Shown: positions 31,981 through 43,700 of the stretch, piece after piece | Layout: the number at the start of each line of letters is the position of its first letter | Numbering within the stretch: position 1 is the first letter of the stretch | NCBI GenBank assembly: GCA_022316685.1 | Contig: JAKJHU010000378.1 | Span: 124,001-188,000, forward strand | Length of the DNA stretch: 64,000 nucleotides | DNA from: Progne subis subis | Taxonomy: Eukaryota; Chordata; Aves; Passeriformes; Hirundinidae | Direction of reading: 5' to 3' | Translations under genes and position numbers: made by a program | Notes under the pieces: model-generated | Seen by the model: the letters and a program-made list of their open reading frames with translations, nothing else | Databases searched by the model: none | Told to the model about the DNA's origin: nothing

Positions 31981-32560
31981 AGGCCCTGCGGTTCCAGGGT
32001 TAACACCAAATCCACCCACAGGGGCTCATCAGGATCAAGCAAGTCCTGACAAACCATGGCTCTGCCTTGAGTTCCCTCTGGTCTGGTGCCATTCATTTGG
32101 AAGTTTTCCTGCTGCAGTTATGGAGAAATATTTCAAGGAGCTTCTAAGTAAATATGTAATTACTACTTTCAAGTGTGTATTTCATTACTGTTCTTATTAG
32201 ACAAGAGGTGATTGTAGCATTCTGTGGTTGATACTGAGCCAGGGTCTCCAAGGAGGTCTGGCCTGCTCAGAGAAGCTGTGCTTGAGGTGTGACCCAGTGT
32301 GGACAACCTTGCTCCACATTCCCAAACTACATGCTGTCTATTCTCACTCACCCTGGGACCTGCTTTCCTTGGAGACCTGGCTGCAGACAACCAAAGAAGG
32401 ATTTTTTTCTTTTATTTTTGAAGCAATCTAAAACTCCTGAGTTTCCCCAGTGAAAACAGAAACCCTCCTCAAGTGTGTGCCAAGCCCAAGGTGCCACCAA
32501 GAGCACTGCAGCCCTGCCCTGGGCCAGGAGTGAGGGTGGATCATCATCCCAACCTGCCTG
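31981..32560. other. Intergenic DNA
   Basis: No gene, known repeat or motif cluster was recognised. Confidence 0.4.
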
Positions 32561-33190
32561 GGCCATTGGCAAGGGGCTGTGGCCATGGACACTGCACTGA
32601 GCCCACTGCTGGCTTTGGATCCCTCATCCCTTCAAGTTTCCTTGGAAAGCAGCCCCAAGGACCCATTTCTGCAGCCAGGTTCCATGGCCACTTGCATGCA
32701 GAGCTGTTGCTGTCCTGGGCTGCCAGGGCAACCCCTGAGGACAAAGCGGTGCCGGGGCTGTTCCAGGTACAATTGCACTGACACTCGCTGATGCCCTCAG
32801 GTGCCACGGCAGCGGCCACAGGGACCCGTTCCTTGTTTGGTGCCGTGGCAGCCAAGGCCTGGAGCTGCTGTGATGGTTGTGTGCCATGGAAACCTGCCCT
32901 GGGCCCCTTGCTCAGGGCTGGTGTCAGCTGCCCAGAGCCAGAGGGGATCCCTTGCTGGGGGCTTGTGCCACGGCCACCTGCCCTGTGCCGCGCTGGCTGC
33001 TCAGGCACCACGGGAACCAGCAGCAAATGCCACTGCCAGGGCCAAAGGCCAGCTCAAGCCAGACAGAAAGGGAGCAGTGCTGGGCACTGCTTTCCATGGC
33101 AGCCCTCCCTGGGACACCACACCTGGGTCCACCTGTCATGGAATTGCCATGGAAACCCGGCTGATTGGGAAATGCATGGTGGACAAAGGT
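32560..33190 (+). repeat. Degenerate repeat rich in CCATGG palindromes
   Basis: Phrases such as TGCCATGGAAACCTGCCCTG, TGCCACGGCCACCTGCCCTG and TTGCCATGGAAACCC recur roughly every 80-120 bases. Several contain an X-box-like core (ATTGCCATGGAAAC at 33143-33156). No ORF with domain features was seen. Confidence 0.5.
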
Positions 33191-33319
33191 TTTAGTGGGG
33201 CCTGGTCACAATAGGACAAAGGGTGGTGGTTTTAAACTAAAGGAAGGGAGGCTTCAGATAAGGGGAGATGTAGGAGGAAAGTTTTGCTGGATGAGGTTGG
33301 TGATACAGCCAGGACCAGG

Positions 33320-33445
33320 TTCCCGTGGAGGTGGCTCAATGCCCATCCCTGGAAACATTCAAGTCCAGCATGGGACAGGGCTCTGAACAACCTGATCTGG
33401 TGAAAGATGTCCCCTGCTCATGGCAGGGGTTTGGATGAGATGAGC
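33320..33445 (+). repeat. CR1 LINE 3' fragment
   Basis: It contains the CR1 3' phrases GGCTCAATGCCCATCCCTGG, CTGAACAACCTGATCTGGTG and CCCTGCTCATGGCAGGGG in order. Confidence 0.75.
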
Positions 33446-34430
33446 ACTGCAGAGCTCTTCTCCATGCCAAAGCATTCCGAGGATTTGCAGTGGGGAGAAG
33501 GGGCTGCTCACTGGACTCCATCCACTCCCTTGACTCCTCCTTGTCTCTGCTGGAGCCCACATGCAGCAGCCAAAGCCAGCCCCTTCTCTGGCCTTTCCCT
33601 GCCCTGCCCCAGGGGCTGACAGAGCCAGGCTGGCACAGGTGACCTTTAGGCTTTGCAGGGCTCAGGCACAGCGGCTGGGACAGAGTCAGGGCTGAGGTCA
33701 CACTCTGTGGGCTGGGGCAGAGCCCAGCCAGAAATGAGCCCTGGAGCAGCAGCTCTGCAGTGGTGGCCACCAGGCCGCCTTGCCAAGGGAGGCTTCTGGC
33801 CATGGCCTGGAAGCAGCTGCTGCTGCCAAGGTGCCTTTGGTGCCTCAGGCTCTCCCTGGCACAGCTCCCAGCACGGCACTCTGCACTTGTGCCCGAGGCC
33901 TTCACTGTCTGGGGCTGGCCTGGGGCTTTTCCTGCAGTGGGATCTGCCCTGGTCCTGGCACAGGAAAGGCAGTTCCTGCTGGAGCAGGAGGCTCTGCCTG
34001 CAATGGGCTCAAACAACTCCAGCAAAGCCCTGTTTACTTCAAAATTTCTTCCTAGAGCACTATATTCTAATAATTGTTATAGCTCCTATACTGTGGAGTA
34101 AATAACTTTTTTTTAAAATTTACTCTGTGGTGTGAATAAATCTTTCTGTCTAACCTGATCAGAATCAATCATAGCTGTATTTATATAAATATATCTGGTA
34201 TTGCATCGTTAATCCTGTGGGACAAATTGCATGAGTTCAATTCCACCTCTCCAATCATTACACATAAACCTTTGAAAATGGGGGATTGGATCCAGCTGCT
34301 CCCAGTCTATTCTTAGATGGAATTTTAAAAGTCTAGGCATCCTGGAGGTTGGGATCCATGGTGGCTGTTGGGTGCATTTCTCCACCTCATGACTCAGCAG
34401 GAGTTTCTCCAATGAAGAAACAAAGCTTTT
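33446..34430. other. Intergenic DNA
   Basis: No feature was recognised. The last 350 bases are AT-rich. Confidence 0.4.
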
Positions 34431-34772
34431 GCCTGAAGCTCCCACTCTGCCCATGACAGGAACCCCTGTGAGTGTCTGGGACATCCCGGCTCTTTGGCAG
34501 CCTGGGGACTCCTGGGATGTCACCGTGGAGCCCCCGTGAGTGCCTGTGACAGATCGGTGCCTTTGCAGCCCAAGGTGCCCTGGGATGTCAGCATGGAATG
34601 GCTGTGACTGCCTCTGACCACAGGGCTCTTGAGCATCCCCAGAAACCCCTGGGAGGTCTCCATGGAGCCCCTGTCTCTGCCTGTGACATTCCAGCTCTGG
34701 AACAGCCTGGAGACTCTTGGAAAGTCCCCATGGAACCCCTCTGAGGGCCTGTGACAACTCGGTTCCTTAGCA

Positions 34773-34978
34773 GGCAACCATCACCAGCCCCTGTTGCTAT
34801 GGTCAGTTTCCATGACAACCATCACCAGCCCCTGTTGCTATGGTCAGTTTCCATGGCAACCATCACCAGCCCCTGTTGCTAGGGTCGGTCCCTTGGCAGC
34901 TCCATGCAGATCCCATGCCAGGGGTGGTTCCATGGACACCAGCTCAGGCCTGGAGCCAGAGCCCGTTGCCATGGCAAC
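34773..34978 (+). repeat. 41-bp tandem repeat with X-box (RFX-type) palindromes
   Basis: Three units of 41 bp (GGCAACCATCACCAGCCCCT, then GTTGCTATGGTCAGTTTCCAT) begin near 34773, 34814 and 34855. Unit junctions create GTTTCCATGACAAC (34806-34819) and GTTTCCATGGCAAC (34847-34860). A further perfect palindrome, GTTGCCATGGCAAC, lies at 34965-34978. These fit the RFX X-box consensus. Whether any is bound is unknown. Confidence 0.7.
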
Positions 34979-35029
34979 CATTTGCAGTCCCATTCCCAGG
35001 GCCATGGGATCCCAGAAGCACAGAATTGG

Positions 35030-35300
35030 CTGAGCTGGGAGGGAGCCATCAGGATCCTCGAGTCCAGCTCCTGGCCCTGCACAGGACACCCCAACAATCC
35101 CAGCCTGGGCCTGGCAGCGGTGTCCAAACGCTGCTGGAGCTCCCAGAGCCCTGGAGCTGTGACCCTTCCCTGGGAGCCTGTTCAGTGCCCCAGCCTCTGG
35201 GGGAAAAACCTTTTCCTCAGATCCAACCTAAACCTGCCCCGACTCAGCTCCAGCCCTTCCCTCCAGTGCTGTCCCTGGGCACCAGAGTGAAGAGGTTCCC
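35030..35300 (-). repeat. CR1 LINE fragment
   Basis: The reverse complement of a CR1 3' region: AAGCACAGAATTGGCTGAGC, CTCGAGTCCAGCTCCTGGCC, then CCCTCCAGTGCTGTCCCTGG at its far end. It parallels 14646-14985. Confidence 0.6.
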
Positions 35301-35909
35301 ACAGCCCCCAGCCAGGGACCCGCTCCCAAGGCTGCTGCCAGGGCAACCAGGGCTGGCACCAGCTGGGATGCTCGGTTTCCACGGGCTGGGATTTAGGAAT
35401 GGGATTCTGCAATTCCGTGCTCCTGCTAAAACCATGTCAGCGCTCACTGGCCTTCAGCCTCCCATTGAAAGAACAAAAGACAAAATCGTGGGCTGGGATA
35501 AGAACTGTTTACTGAGAACAGCAACAAGATAAGGTACCAATAGGAACAGAAACAAAATTGATAATAGAATGGATAAGCCAAACCATATACAGGGAAAACT
35601 ACAACAACACTGACCAGCGCTTCCCAGCTACGTATTTCCTCCTGCTGGGAAAGGACACCCTTCTCCTTGGCAGAGAGAGAGTCCCTTTCCTGACCCTAAA
35701 AATGATGGCACTATGGCCAGACCCTCATGTTCTTTGGTCCCACCTCACATCATTGCCAGGTGCAGAGAAAGTGAGAGGTGACTTCTCAGCATGGGTCATG
35801 GGAAATGTGGGTCACCAGGGCTCTGCCCAATGTGGCTCCTCTGAGGGAGGATGGAGTTGGAGCAGCTCACAAAGCTCCTCCCAAAGTCGGGGCACTCATA
35901 GGGCTTCCC

Positions 35910-36973
35910 TTACCAGTGTCTCCATTGGTGTTGGCTCAGGTGAGAGCTCTGGGTGAAGCTCTTCCCACACTGGGGACACTCGTAGGGCCTCTCCCCAGTG
36001 TGGATGCGCCGGTGGCTGATGAGGTTGGAGTTGTGCTTGAAGCCCTTCCTGCAGTCGGGGCAGCGGAAGGGCCTCTCCTCTCTGTGAATCCGCTGGTGCA
36101 CGAGGAGATCTGAGCTGGTCTGAAACCTCTTCTGGCACTGTGGACACTCATAGGGCCTCTCCCCAGTGTGGATCATTTGGTGGATGATCAGTTTGGACCT
36201 CTGGTTGAAGCCCTTCTCACATTCCCCAACTTGTATGGCCTTTCCTCAGCGTGGATGTTCTGGTGGATCAGGCTGGAGCGCTGGCTGAAGCTCTTCCCAC
36301 ACTGCTCACACTCGTAGGGCCGTTCCCTGGTGTGGATCCTCTGGTGACAGATCAGGCTGAAGCTGTGGCTGAAGCTCATCCCACATTCCCCACTCGTAGG
36401 GCTTCTCCCCAGTGTGGATGCGCCGGTGCCTGATGAGGTGGGAGTTGTGCTTGAAGCCCTTCCTGCACTCAGGACACTCGTAGGGCCTCTCCCAGTGTGG
36501 ATCATCTGCTGCTGGACAGGGGTTGCTCTGGCTGAAGCTCTGTCCACCTTCCCAGCACAGAGGTGGTCTTTGCTCCTCAGTGCACCCTGGGATGGGTTTG
36601 GAGTCCTTCCTCCTGTCGGATCTCCGGCTTTTTCTCCCTTTTGGATTCCTGCACCGTGGAGCTCTCAAAACGACCTCTTCCACGAGGTTCTGCTGTGGGG
36701 ATTTATCCTCCCTGGTCTCCATCCTCAGCTCCTTGTCTGGGGGAGGAAGGACAAGGACAGGATGGGATTTGCCTCCGTGACACAAGGAAGGGGAAGGAGA
36801 TTCCCCCAGTGCATCCCCAGCAGGACGGTGTCGGCAGCGGGGTTGTCCTGCAGCCGGGGCCATGCTGGGCTGGGAGATGGAGCAGGAGAGAGGGGGAAAG
36901 GGGCACTGACTTCCTCCTCAAATGCCTGGCTGTCCTGGGGCATCTTCCTCTTCCTCACAGCCTCCTCCTCCAT
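35910..36973 (-). pseudogene. C2H2 zinc-finger gene, two exons, frameshifted
   Basis: Exon 1 (36973-36910) begins [15 protein letters not shown] and ends at a GTCAGT donor. Exon 2 starts after a CCCCCAG acceptor (36736) with [21 protein letters not shown] and runs to a stop at 35910. It encodes about seven C2H2 fingers with [13 protein letters not shown] linkers. The frame is lost near 36395 and regained near 36235, so two fingers are wrecked; in a third, only 11 residues separate the second Cys from the first His. The last three fingers ([39 protein letters not shown]) are intact. The layout resembles a multi-copy songbird zinc-finger family. The likely ancestral role is sequence-specific DNA binding. 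Confidence 0.85.
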
Positions 36974-37600
36974 CCAGCCAAGGTTCGGGAATGAGAAAAC
37001 CTGATTTGGGCAAAAACAAGGGATGAGTATGTTGAGTTTGAATGTCCTTTTGCTCAAGTCCATCTCTACAAGTCACCAGACATCTGAGTCCCTAATAGCC
37101 TATCAAACACCAAGGTCAGCCCTGAAAATTCCTTTGTGGAGTTGCCTGTCTCTGGTCTCCCTGCCTTCCCCAGGCTGCTGAGAATCCCAGGAATCTGAAA
37201 AGTTCCCCCCTTTTCCATTTTCCATTTAGGAATGCTGGAGGTTTTGGGGCTTCAGGGTCCCTTCTCCCTTTATTCTTGCTTTGGGGTGCAGGGGCTCCAA
37301 GGAGTCCCCCCTGCCCCTCTCCAAGCTGTTGAAGGTCCTGCAAATTGCAGCGCTCCCCCCTCTCTGGGCTCCTGGGGGACACAGGGCTCTGCTCCTCCAG
37401 GCTGCCTCTGCCAGCAGCAGCCACTGGGACCCACCAATGTCCCCCCAAGGGGCATTTTTCCACCCAGCTTTGGAGTTCTTACTTCTCCGAACATCCCCAC
37501 CCCAAAAAAAAACAACCCAGGGACTACTCAGGATATCTGAGCCAAGCTCCCTGTCTTGGGCTGGTAAGACTGGGGTCTGCTATGGAAGGCAGGAGCCTCC
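36974..37600. other. Upstream flank of the zinc-finger pseudogene
   Basis: No exon, promoter element or known repeat was recognised. Confidence 0.4.
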
Positions 37601-37619
37601 CTTGAAATGGAAAATATAA

Positions 37620-38290
37620 GCCTCCTCTCTTTGAATTATAATTTTGAAATTAATGGGCTCTCAAGCAAAGATATGGCAATAGGAATATCAGTTCTTCAGT
37701 AGGAAAATTAAACTAAAAATGCAGTAGTAAAAAAAACCACCCCAACAAAGCCCAAAACATAAGACTCAGAATCCAAACTGACACCTGGGTAGTCAGGTTG
37801 TTGCTGGCAGTGCAATCAAATCGTGGCTGCAGTCCTCCTGGAGTGACAGATGTGGTTTTGTTGAAACAATGACCTTGTAGAAGGGTGTAGTTTTCCTCTG
37901 AAGGTCCAGTGGTGGTGCAGGCAGATCTGGTCTTCCTCTGGAATCCAGTGGAAACCAGGCTGTTCCTGATGCTTTAAATCTCAGATTATATCACGGTGGG
38001 AATGCTTGGCTCCTCCCTCTGGGTGGAGCATCTCACAATGGGATGATGTAATTTTATCAGTCCTGCATGAGACTCAATGGCCCATTAACAGAAGATATCT
38101 CCCTGGAGGAAGGATGGGTCATGGAAGAGGTAAAGAACACTGTCCCATTGGTTTTAACAGCTGGGCCAATAAGAGATCCCCCTTAGAGATTTGAGGGATG
38201 GGTCATGGAAGAGATAAACAACCTGCCTTCCTGGTTTTAACAGATGGTAATAAAATACACTTTTTTTGTTACATCTTGTATTGGAAGACA
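37620..38290 (-). repeat. LTR-like fragment, minus copy
   Basis: The minus strand starts TGTCTTCCAATACAAG at 38290 right after host sequence CATCAAGCCC. It contains two roughly 85-bp internal repeats (CTCTTCCATGACCCATCC), a TATA-like GATATAATC near 37990 and T-rich sequence. The start is shared with the plus copy at 40404. The far end is uncertain. Confidence 0.45.
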
Positions 38291-39335
38291 GGGCTTGATG
38301 CTCCTTGCCCAGGCTCTCTCCAGAAAACGCCCAGGCCAATGCTCAGCAGAGAAAAGCCCGTGAGCAGCCCCAGGGTGGCCGTGGGCAGGCTGGGGGCAAA
38401 CAGCATGGCTGGGGCTCTGCAAGGTCCCTGAGGGAGATAGGAAGGAGCAGCAGAGCAGGGGTTGATCCATCCCCACTGCGCTGGACACCCCAGGGCAGCG
38501 TCCCAGAGTGTCCTCATGCACCTGCCAACAACATCCCCCCTCTGCAGCCCTGGCCTCTCCCCCAGCTCACACAGGTGCCGCATCCTTGCAGGCACAGTCA
38601 CGGCAGCACTGGCTCAGGAGCCCCTGTGTGCACTGCCCAGAGCAGGCGTGAGCACCCCCATGGTGTTGGTGTGGGGAGATGAACCTGAGGGAGCACAAAT
38701 GCCATCATCAGCCCCTGGGGCCAGGAAGGGCTGGGGGCCAGCAGGGAAACCACTCAGGTTTGTGGTGGCCTCTGAAGTCATCCAGAAAGTTTGTTCCCAT
38801 GAGCTGTGAGTTTCCTGTGCCACTGCAGATGTTGTTCCTCAGAGCCAGGGCTGCCTGGCAGCCACCCGCAAACTGCCCTCAGCATTTCCTTTGCTTCACC
38901 TTGGCTTTCTTTCCTCTTCCTGGTACAAATTCCTTCTCATTGCCCACCCCGGTTGCCTTTCCATCCCATCTCTGGTTGCCCTTTTCTCTCTGGTCCCACT
39001 CCCCATTTCAATGCCTGAGCTGGCGCCATGGGAACGTCACTTGGGGAGCAGGATCATCCTCCAAGTGCTTCAGGAATTGCCTGTAGGCTCCTGCAGTGCC
39101 TTGTGCTGCTCCCTTGCCAGAGGCACCACAGGCCAGGGGGGCACATCTGGGCTGCTGTGTCTGGCTGTGGGGCTCCCTGTTGTGGGCAAGGAGGAGGAGC
39201 TGCAGAGGCTCTGCAGGACTGACAGGATGGGCTTTGGGGCTGTGAGGAGAAGTTGAGGCAGATGGGCTGCTGCACCTTCTGAAGAGGAGGCCCAGGGCTC
39301 ATCCTGCAACTTCTCCAAGTGTGGTTTCAGAGAAT
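38291..39335 (-). repeat. Segmental duplication, copy 3 (inverted, partial)
   Basis: This is the reverse complement of 27080-28115 in copy 1 and 48200-49230 in copy 2, from GGTTTCAGAG...GTTGCAGGATGAGCCC to GAGAGCCTGGGCAAGGAGC. It does not reach the receptor. The LTR-like fragment interrupts it at its left end. Confidence 0.85.
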
Positions 39336-39740
39336 CATAGAATCAGCAAGGCTGGAAAAGACCTTGGACATCATTAAGTTCAGCCTGTGCTCTGACACTG
39401 CCTAGTCTTCTGTGAGCCTCCTGTTCTCCAGGATAAACAACTCTAGCTCACTCAGCCTCTCCTAACAGGACTTGTGTTCCAGACCCATCACCAGCCTTGT
39501 TGTTCTTCTCTGGACACACTCCAGCCCCTCCATATCCTTCCTAAGATGGGGGGCCCAGAACTGGACACAGCACTTGAGGTGCTGCCCAATGAGTGCTGAG
39601 CACAGGGGAAGAATCACTGCCTTGCTCCTGATGGCCACACTGTCTGGTCCAGGCCAAGAGCCATTGGCCTTCTTAGCCATATGGGCACGGTGTTGGCTTA
39701 TGTCCATCCTGCTGTCCATCTGTCCCCCCAGGTCCCTTTC
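39334..39740 (-). repeat. CR1 LINE 3' end, inverted
   Basis: On the minus strand it runs to the CR1 end seen here as AGAATCATAGAATCAGCAAG, with CACTTGAGGTGCTGCCC and CTCCAGCCCCTCCATATCC further in. A peptide like CR1 ORF2 ([20 protein letters not shown]) is still visible. Confidence 0.8.
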
Positions 39741-39794
39741 TGCCTGGCCACTGTCCAGCCACTCTGTCCCAGCTTGTCAGTTTTTTTTTTTCCT

Positions 39795-40022
39795 GGAGGA
39801 AAGGAGTCTCAAGAGAGTCAAGGCAGCGTCATGGTGCAGGATGGACTTGATGATGTTGAAGGTATTTTCCAACCTGGCTGATTCTCTGATTCTCTGAAAC
39901 CACCCTTGCAGCAGTTGCAGGATGAGCCCTGGGCCTCCTCTTCAGAAGGTGCAGCAGCCCAGCTGCCTCAGCTTCTCCTCACAGCCCCAAAGCCCATCCT
40001 GTCAGTCCTGCACAGCCTCTCC
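39795..40022 (+). repeat. CR1 3' tail plus short copy of the duplicated unit
   Basis: 39795-39900 is a plus-strand CR1 3' tail (GGATGGACTTGATGATG, TTCCAACCTGGCTGATTC). It passes directly into GCAGTTGCAGGATGAGCCC, the first about 120 bases of the duplicated unit, and then breaks off. Confidence 0.75.
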
Positions 40023-40403
40023 AGTGCAAGGGATGCACTAGGCAACTGAATAGCAGAATCAATATAATTTTAGCAGAAGTAATTTATTTAATATTTTATA
40101 TATTATATATAATTATATTTTTATTATATATTTTGTTTTTGTTAAACTCCAGTTATGGATTCGAGCACTACTGTCCACATGTACAGGTGCCTCTCAATTG
40201 GCTGAGCCATTTGTTCACAAGGCAGGCACACATCCTTCAGGACTCCTCATTGGTCAAGTGTCCATCATCATGTTGTGTGTCCTCTAAGTTTTGTGTTGTT
40301 TGTAAACAGTATCTCAGGCTCTTGGTTCTTATTTTTAGTCCTGTTGTTATCTCAGTAGCCTTGAGGAATTCCTGAGAGCTCCTGGGCAAGGAGCATCAAG
40401 CCC
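40023..40403. other. AT-rich intergenic stretch
   Basis: It includes a nearly pure A/T tract (40080-40140) and no recognised gene. Bases 40379-40403 repeat the duplication-unit flank CTCCTGGGCAAGGAGCATCA. Confidence 0.45.
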
Positions 40404-40623
40404 TGTCTTACAATGCAAGATTTCACCAAAAAAGTGTATTCTATTACCATCTGTGAACACCAGCTGGGGCAGGTTGTTTATCTCTTCCATGACCCATCCC
40501 TCAAATCTCTAAGGGGGATCTTCTCTTAATGGCCCAGCTTTGTAAAACCAGATGGGACAGCTTTCTTGATCTCTTCCATGACCCATCCTCCCTCCAGGGA
40601 GATATTTTCTGTTAATGGGCCAT
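40404..40623 (+). repeat. LTR-like fragment, plus copy
   Basis: It starts TGTCTTACAATGCAAG and matches the reverse complement of 38085-38290, including both CTCTTCCATGACCCATCC repeats and GTTAATGGGCCATTG. With that piece it forms an inverted repeat of about 220 bp arms. Confidence 0.7.
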
Positions 40624-40878
40624 TGCCACTTTGGGAAGGGCTCTGCTGACCCAGGTTCCTTTGACACACGCTGAGAAGTCACCTGTCCCTTTCTCTGCCC
40701 CTGGCAATGATGTGAGGTGGGACTGAAGAACATGAGGCTCTGGCCATGGTCCCATCATTGTATTTGAGCCCATCTCAGGTCATTTCTTTCTGGGCTCTGC
40801 CCCAACCCACAGAGTGTGACCTCAGCCCTGACTCTGCCACAGCCGCTGTGCCTGAGCCCTGCAAAGCCTAAAGGTCAC

Positions 40879-42470
40879 TGTCATGGGTTCGCACAGTTTG
40901 GTTTTTAGTTAGGGAGGAATGTGAAGTGTTACCCTGTCAGAACCCTAGAAATAGTTTCAGAAAGGACAAGGAGCTATCAGAAGCTGGTTTGAGATATTGG
41001 CATCTGCTTTGGCCACTGAGAATGTTGAATGCGACTTTGGGCAGTACCCATATAAATCCTGGGTTTGTGCAGGTCAGGCCCTTTTCCTCCTGCTCAGCTG
41101 AACAGGTAACATCCAGTGGGTCGTACTGCTCCCCACAGCCCACCTCCCCCTTCGGGGGGAAGCTTGCCGAGGCCCAGCCGGACTCCATCGGCTCCCGGGG
41201 GGAGGAGAGGTTGCAGCTTAACATCAACCACTTTGAAAAAACCTCCCCAGAGCCCCCAGAGCAGGGAGGGATCTCCCCTGATAACAACTATGGGCCCGGT
41301 TTGGCCGAGGCTGCCCCGATTGTCACCGAGGGGTGGGCAGAGCTCTCCTCCCGCTCCCCTCCTCCGGTGTCTTCCAGACGGAGAAGAAAGAGTGGAGGGA
41401 GGAAACCAGGCTGATCTGAAATGGAGAGACTGCTGCCTGGAGCAGAAATCACATGGCCACTGCAGGCCTGGGCAGAGTTAACCCTGTCCTGGCAACATGG
41501 AGCTTCCAAGGCCCGACCCTTCCCTGAGAGAGAAAAGAAAGAGACAGAGGGGACGTAGGAAAGACGCCGCATGAAGTCAGTGGAGCAGGAGTGAAAAGAT
41601 TATTAGAAGAGGGATTGAGGATGTGGACGTTTTTAACCAAACTTTTCTGGTTGAACTATGGAGAAATGGACTGTTTCTTGTAACATCTTAATGTTGTTTG
41701 GGGGAATGCTAGTTCTAGTCAAAGTTGGGGATTGATATGATTGAGATTTAAGTGGGAATCTTAAAGCCCCTCACTCCTGGGGTAAAAGAAGTTCTCAGCC
41801 TTTGAGACAAAAATGTTTTTAGAGAGAAAGTGATTTGAAGACCTTGGCTCTTAGGGTAAAAGGAGGTCTCTATTTCTTTTGAGATAAAGACAGTTTTAGA
41901 GAATCCTTGTTTTATACTAGAAGAAGCTTTCTTAAGCAGTACCCCGAATACACTGAGAGGCCCGTAGGTAGCCAGGGGGAAGGTTGCGAATGGGTGGAAC
42001 AGCACATTCTGCAAAAATTCCAGGCAGTTGCAGATTTGTGACATTGAGAGCCCCAGGACTGTTTTTGTCTTGTGGCGAATGTGTCCATAAGACTCTAGAG
42101 AGACTCCTCTCCCAAAGTGATGAAAGATTATGTTTAAATGGTGAAACTGATTGAAAATCACAGCTTGTGTCTCCCTATGTTGTTTGTGAGAACGTTAACA
42201 GTTTGTAAGGGAAGGGAAGAGTGTTTTGAAGTTCATTTTCGTTTTTTTGGGATTTTCCCCAACTTTTCTTATCTTTTCCATTCTTTTAGTGTGTGTTAAT
42301 AAAACTGTTTATTTTTAAGCTTGAGCCTGCTTTGTTTCTCCTGATCCTCTCCCACAAAAAGAGAGTAAACACTAAGACCACTACACTAAATGTAGCAAAC
42401 AAAATTTGACAAATGTGTCGTCACTACATTAATTAGTGTTTCAGCCCACTTTTAACTAAAACCATTACAC
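40879..42470 (+). repeat. Possible long solo LTR
   Basis: It starts TGTCATGGGTTCGCACAG. It has a TATA-like CCATATAAATCC near 41048 and a polyadenylation AATAAAACTG near 42298, followed by a T/G-rich tail, and may end at ...CCATTACA. No target duplication was found. The distance from TATA to the polyadenylation signal is long for an LTR. The alternative is unrelated host sequence. Confidence 0.3.
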
Positions 42471-43169
42471 CTTCCTATGGAAAAGAACTGTCCTTCTTGT
42501 CTAGGTGCCCATGGCCACAACTGGGATTCCACCTCCAGCATTGCCTGTTGTGAGAGACTGGAGGAGATTGTTGGCTGGAAACATTTTGTGTGTGAGGGAG
42601 GAAGGGGCAGGTCCAGCCTTGCCCTGCCCTGAAACCCCAGCACTGCCCTGCCCTGTAACCCCAATCCCCCAGAGCCTCTATCCCAGCCCAGCAGTGTCTG
42701 CCAATCCCTGGCACACCAAAGGCAATGCTCCACCCACCTCTGCAGCCCCCAGCCCAGCTCCTGAGAGACCAAGTGACCCAAAGTCCCTCCTGGGGGAAGG
42801 GCCCAGGAAGGCCATGGGGTATTTATGGTTGACCACAAGGCAAGTACATATCTTGACCCCACCTCCTCTTGGAATTTCTGTCTGAACACTGCTGGAATCC
42901 AGGAGTAGGTAACTGTGTGGGTGCTTCTCTATGTCTTATTTGTCTTTCTCTCTTTCTGGGTCTTCTTTTAATTTCCTCCTCTTGCTAATTGTGAGTATCT
43001 TAAAATTGAACAGGCTTAGAGTTTGTGAAGTTTAAAGGGACAAGTTAATGCTTTGAAAAGTGTTTCTTGTTGGTGGAATGTCATATTAAACCTTTTCCCA
43101 AAGTTTCTCTGATTTTCTAAAGTTGCCAGTAAAGTCTGTTTTGTCTTTCACAGCCACATCACACACTCC
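42471..43169. other. Intergenic DNA
   Basis: No gene or repeat was recognised. Confidence 0.4.
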
Positions 43170-43700
43170 ATTTCCCTCCTGCACCCGCTGGTGCCTCTGA
43201 GTTCTGCTTGCCCAGCCCCAGGGACGCTCCCCTTGTCTGCCCATTCCCCCACGGCCTCTGGGCAGGGATGGCCTCAGTGGGTGCTGCTGACATCCTCAGA
43301 CACTTGGAGGCTGCTGCTGGATTTGACTTCTCCAGAGGCTTCTTCAGCCTTCAGCTCCTCAGGTCAGGAATTCAGTGCCCCAGGGCTCAGTAACATTCAG
43401 AAGACCTTAAAAGGCTAAGCCTCTCGGTATAATTTAAGTTCTCAAAATTTTTGGGTTAATTAAACAGATTTTGGAAGTGTGTTCCAAGTGTATATACTAT
43501 TTTTAGAAAAGACAGTGAGAAAAGTTGTTTAGATCCTGTTTATGATTTTTTCCTATTAATACATTGATACGTTCAGTATCCAATTGACATTGAACCCAAG
43601 TATCTGCTCATGCAGTTTGAATAGATATAAAAATCAAGACCCTTTATGTCTGACATTCAATCAGACTCTGTCCCTATCCCCATCCCATTTCCCCCATCCA
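43170..43700 (+). repeat. Duplicated AT-rich block, copy A
   Basis: It matches 46100-46560 through GGTTAATTAAACAGATTT, TATACTATTTTTAGAAAA and AAATCAAGACCCTTTATG. It is more diverged than the receptor-unit copies. Confidence 0.65.

Noticed and set aside
34773..34900. CRISPR-like regular repeat
   Set aside because: This is vertebrate nuclear DNA; the units are head-to-tail without unique spacers and there are no cas genes.
40879..41480. Protein-coding gene in 40926-41414
   Set aside because: Frames overlap, the composition is Pro/Ser/Gly-rich and there is no domain. A long LTR is more plausible.
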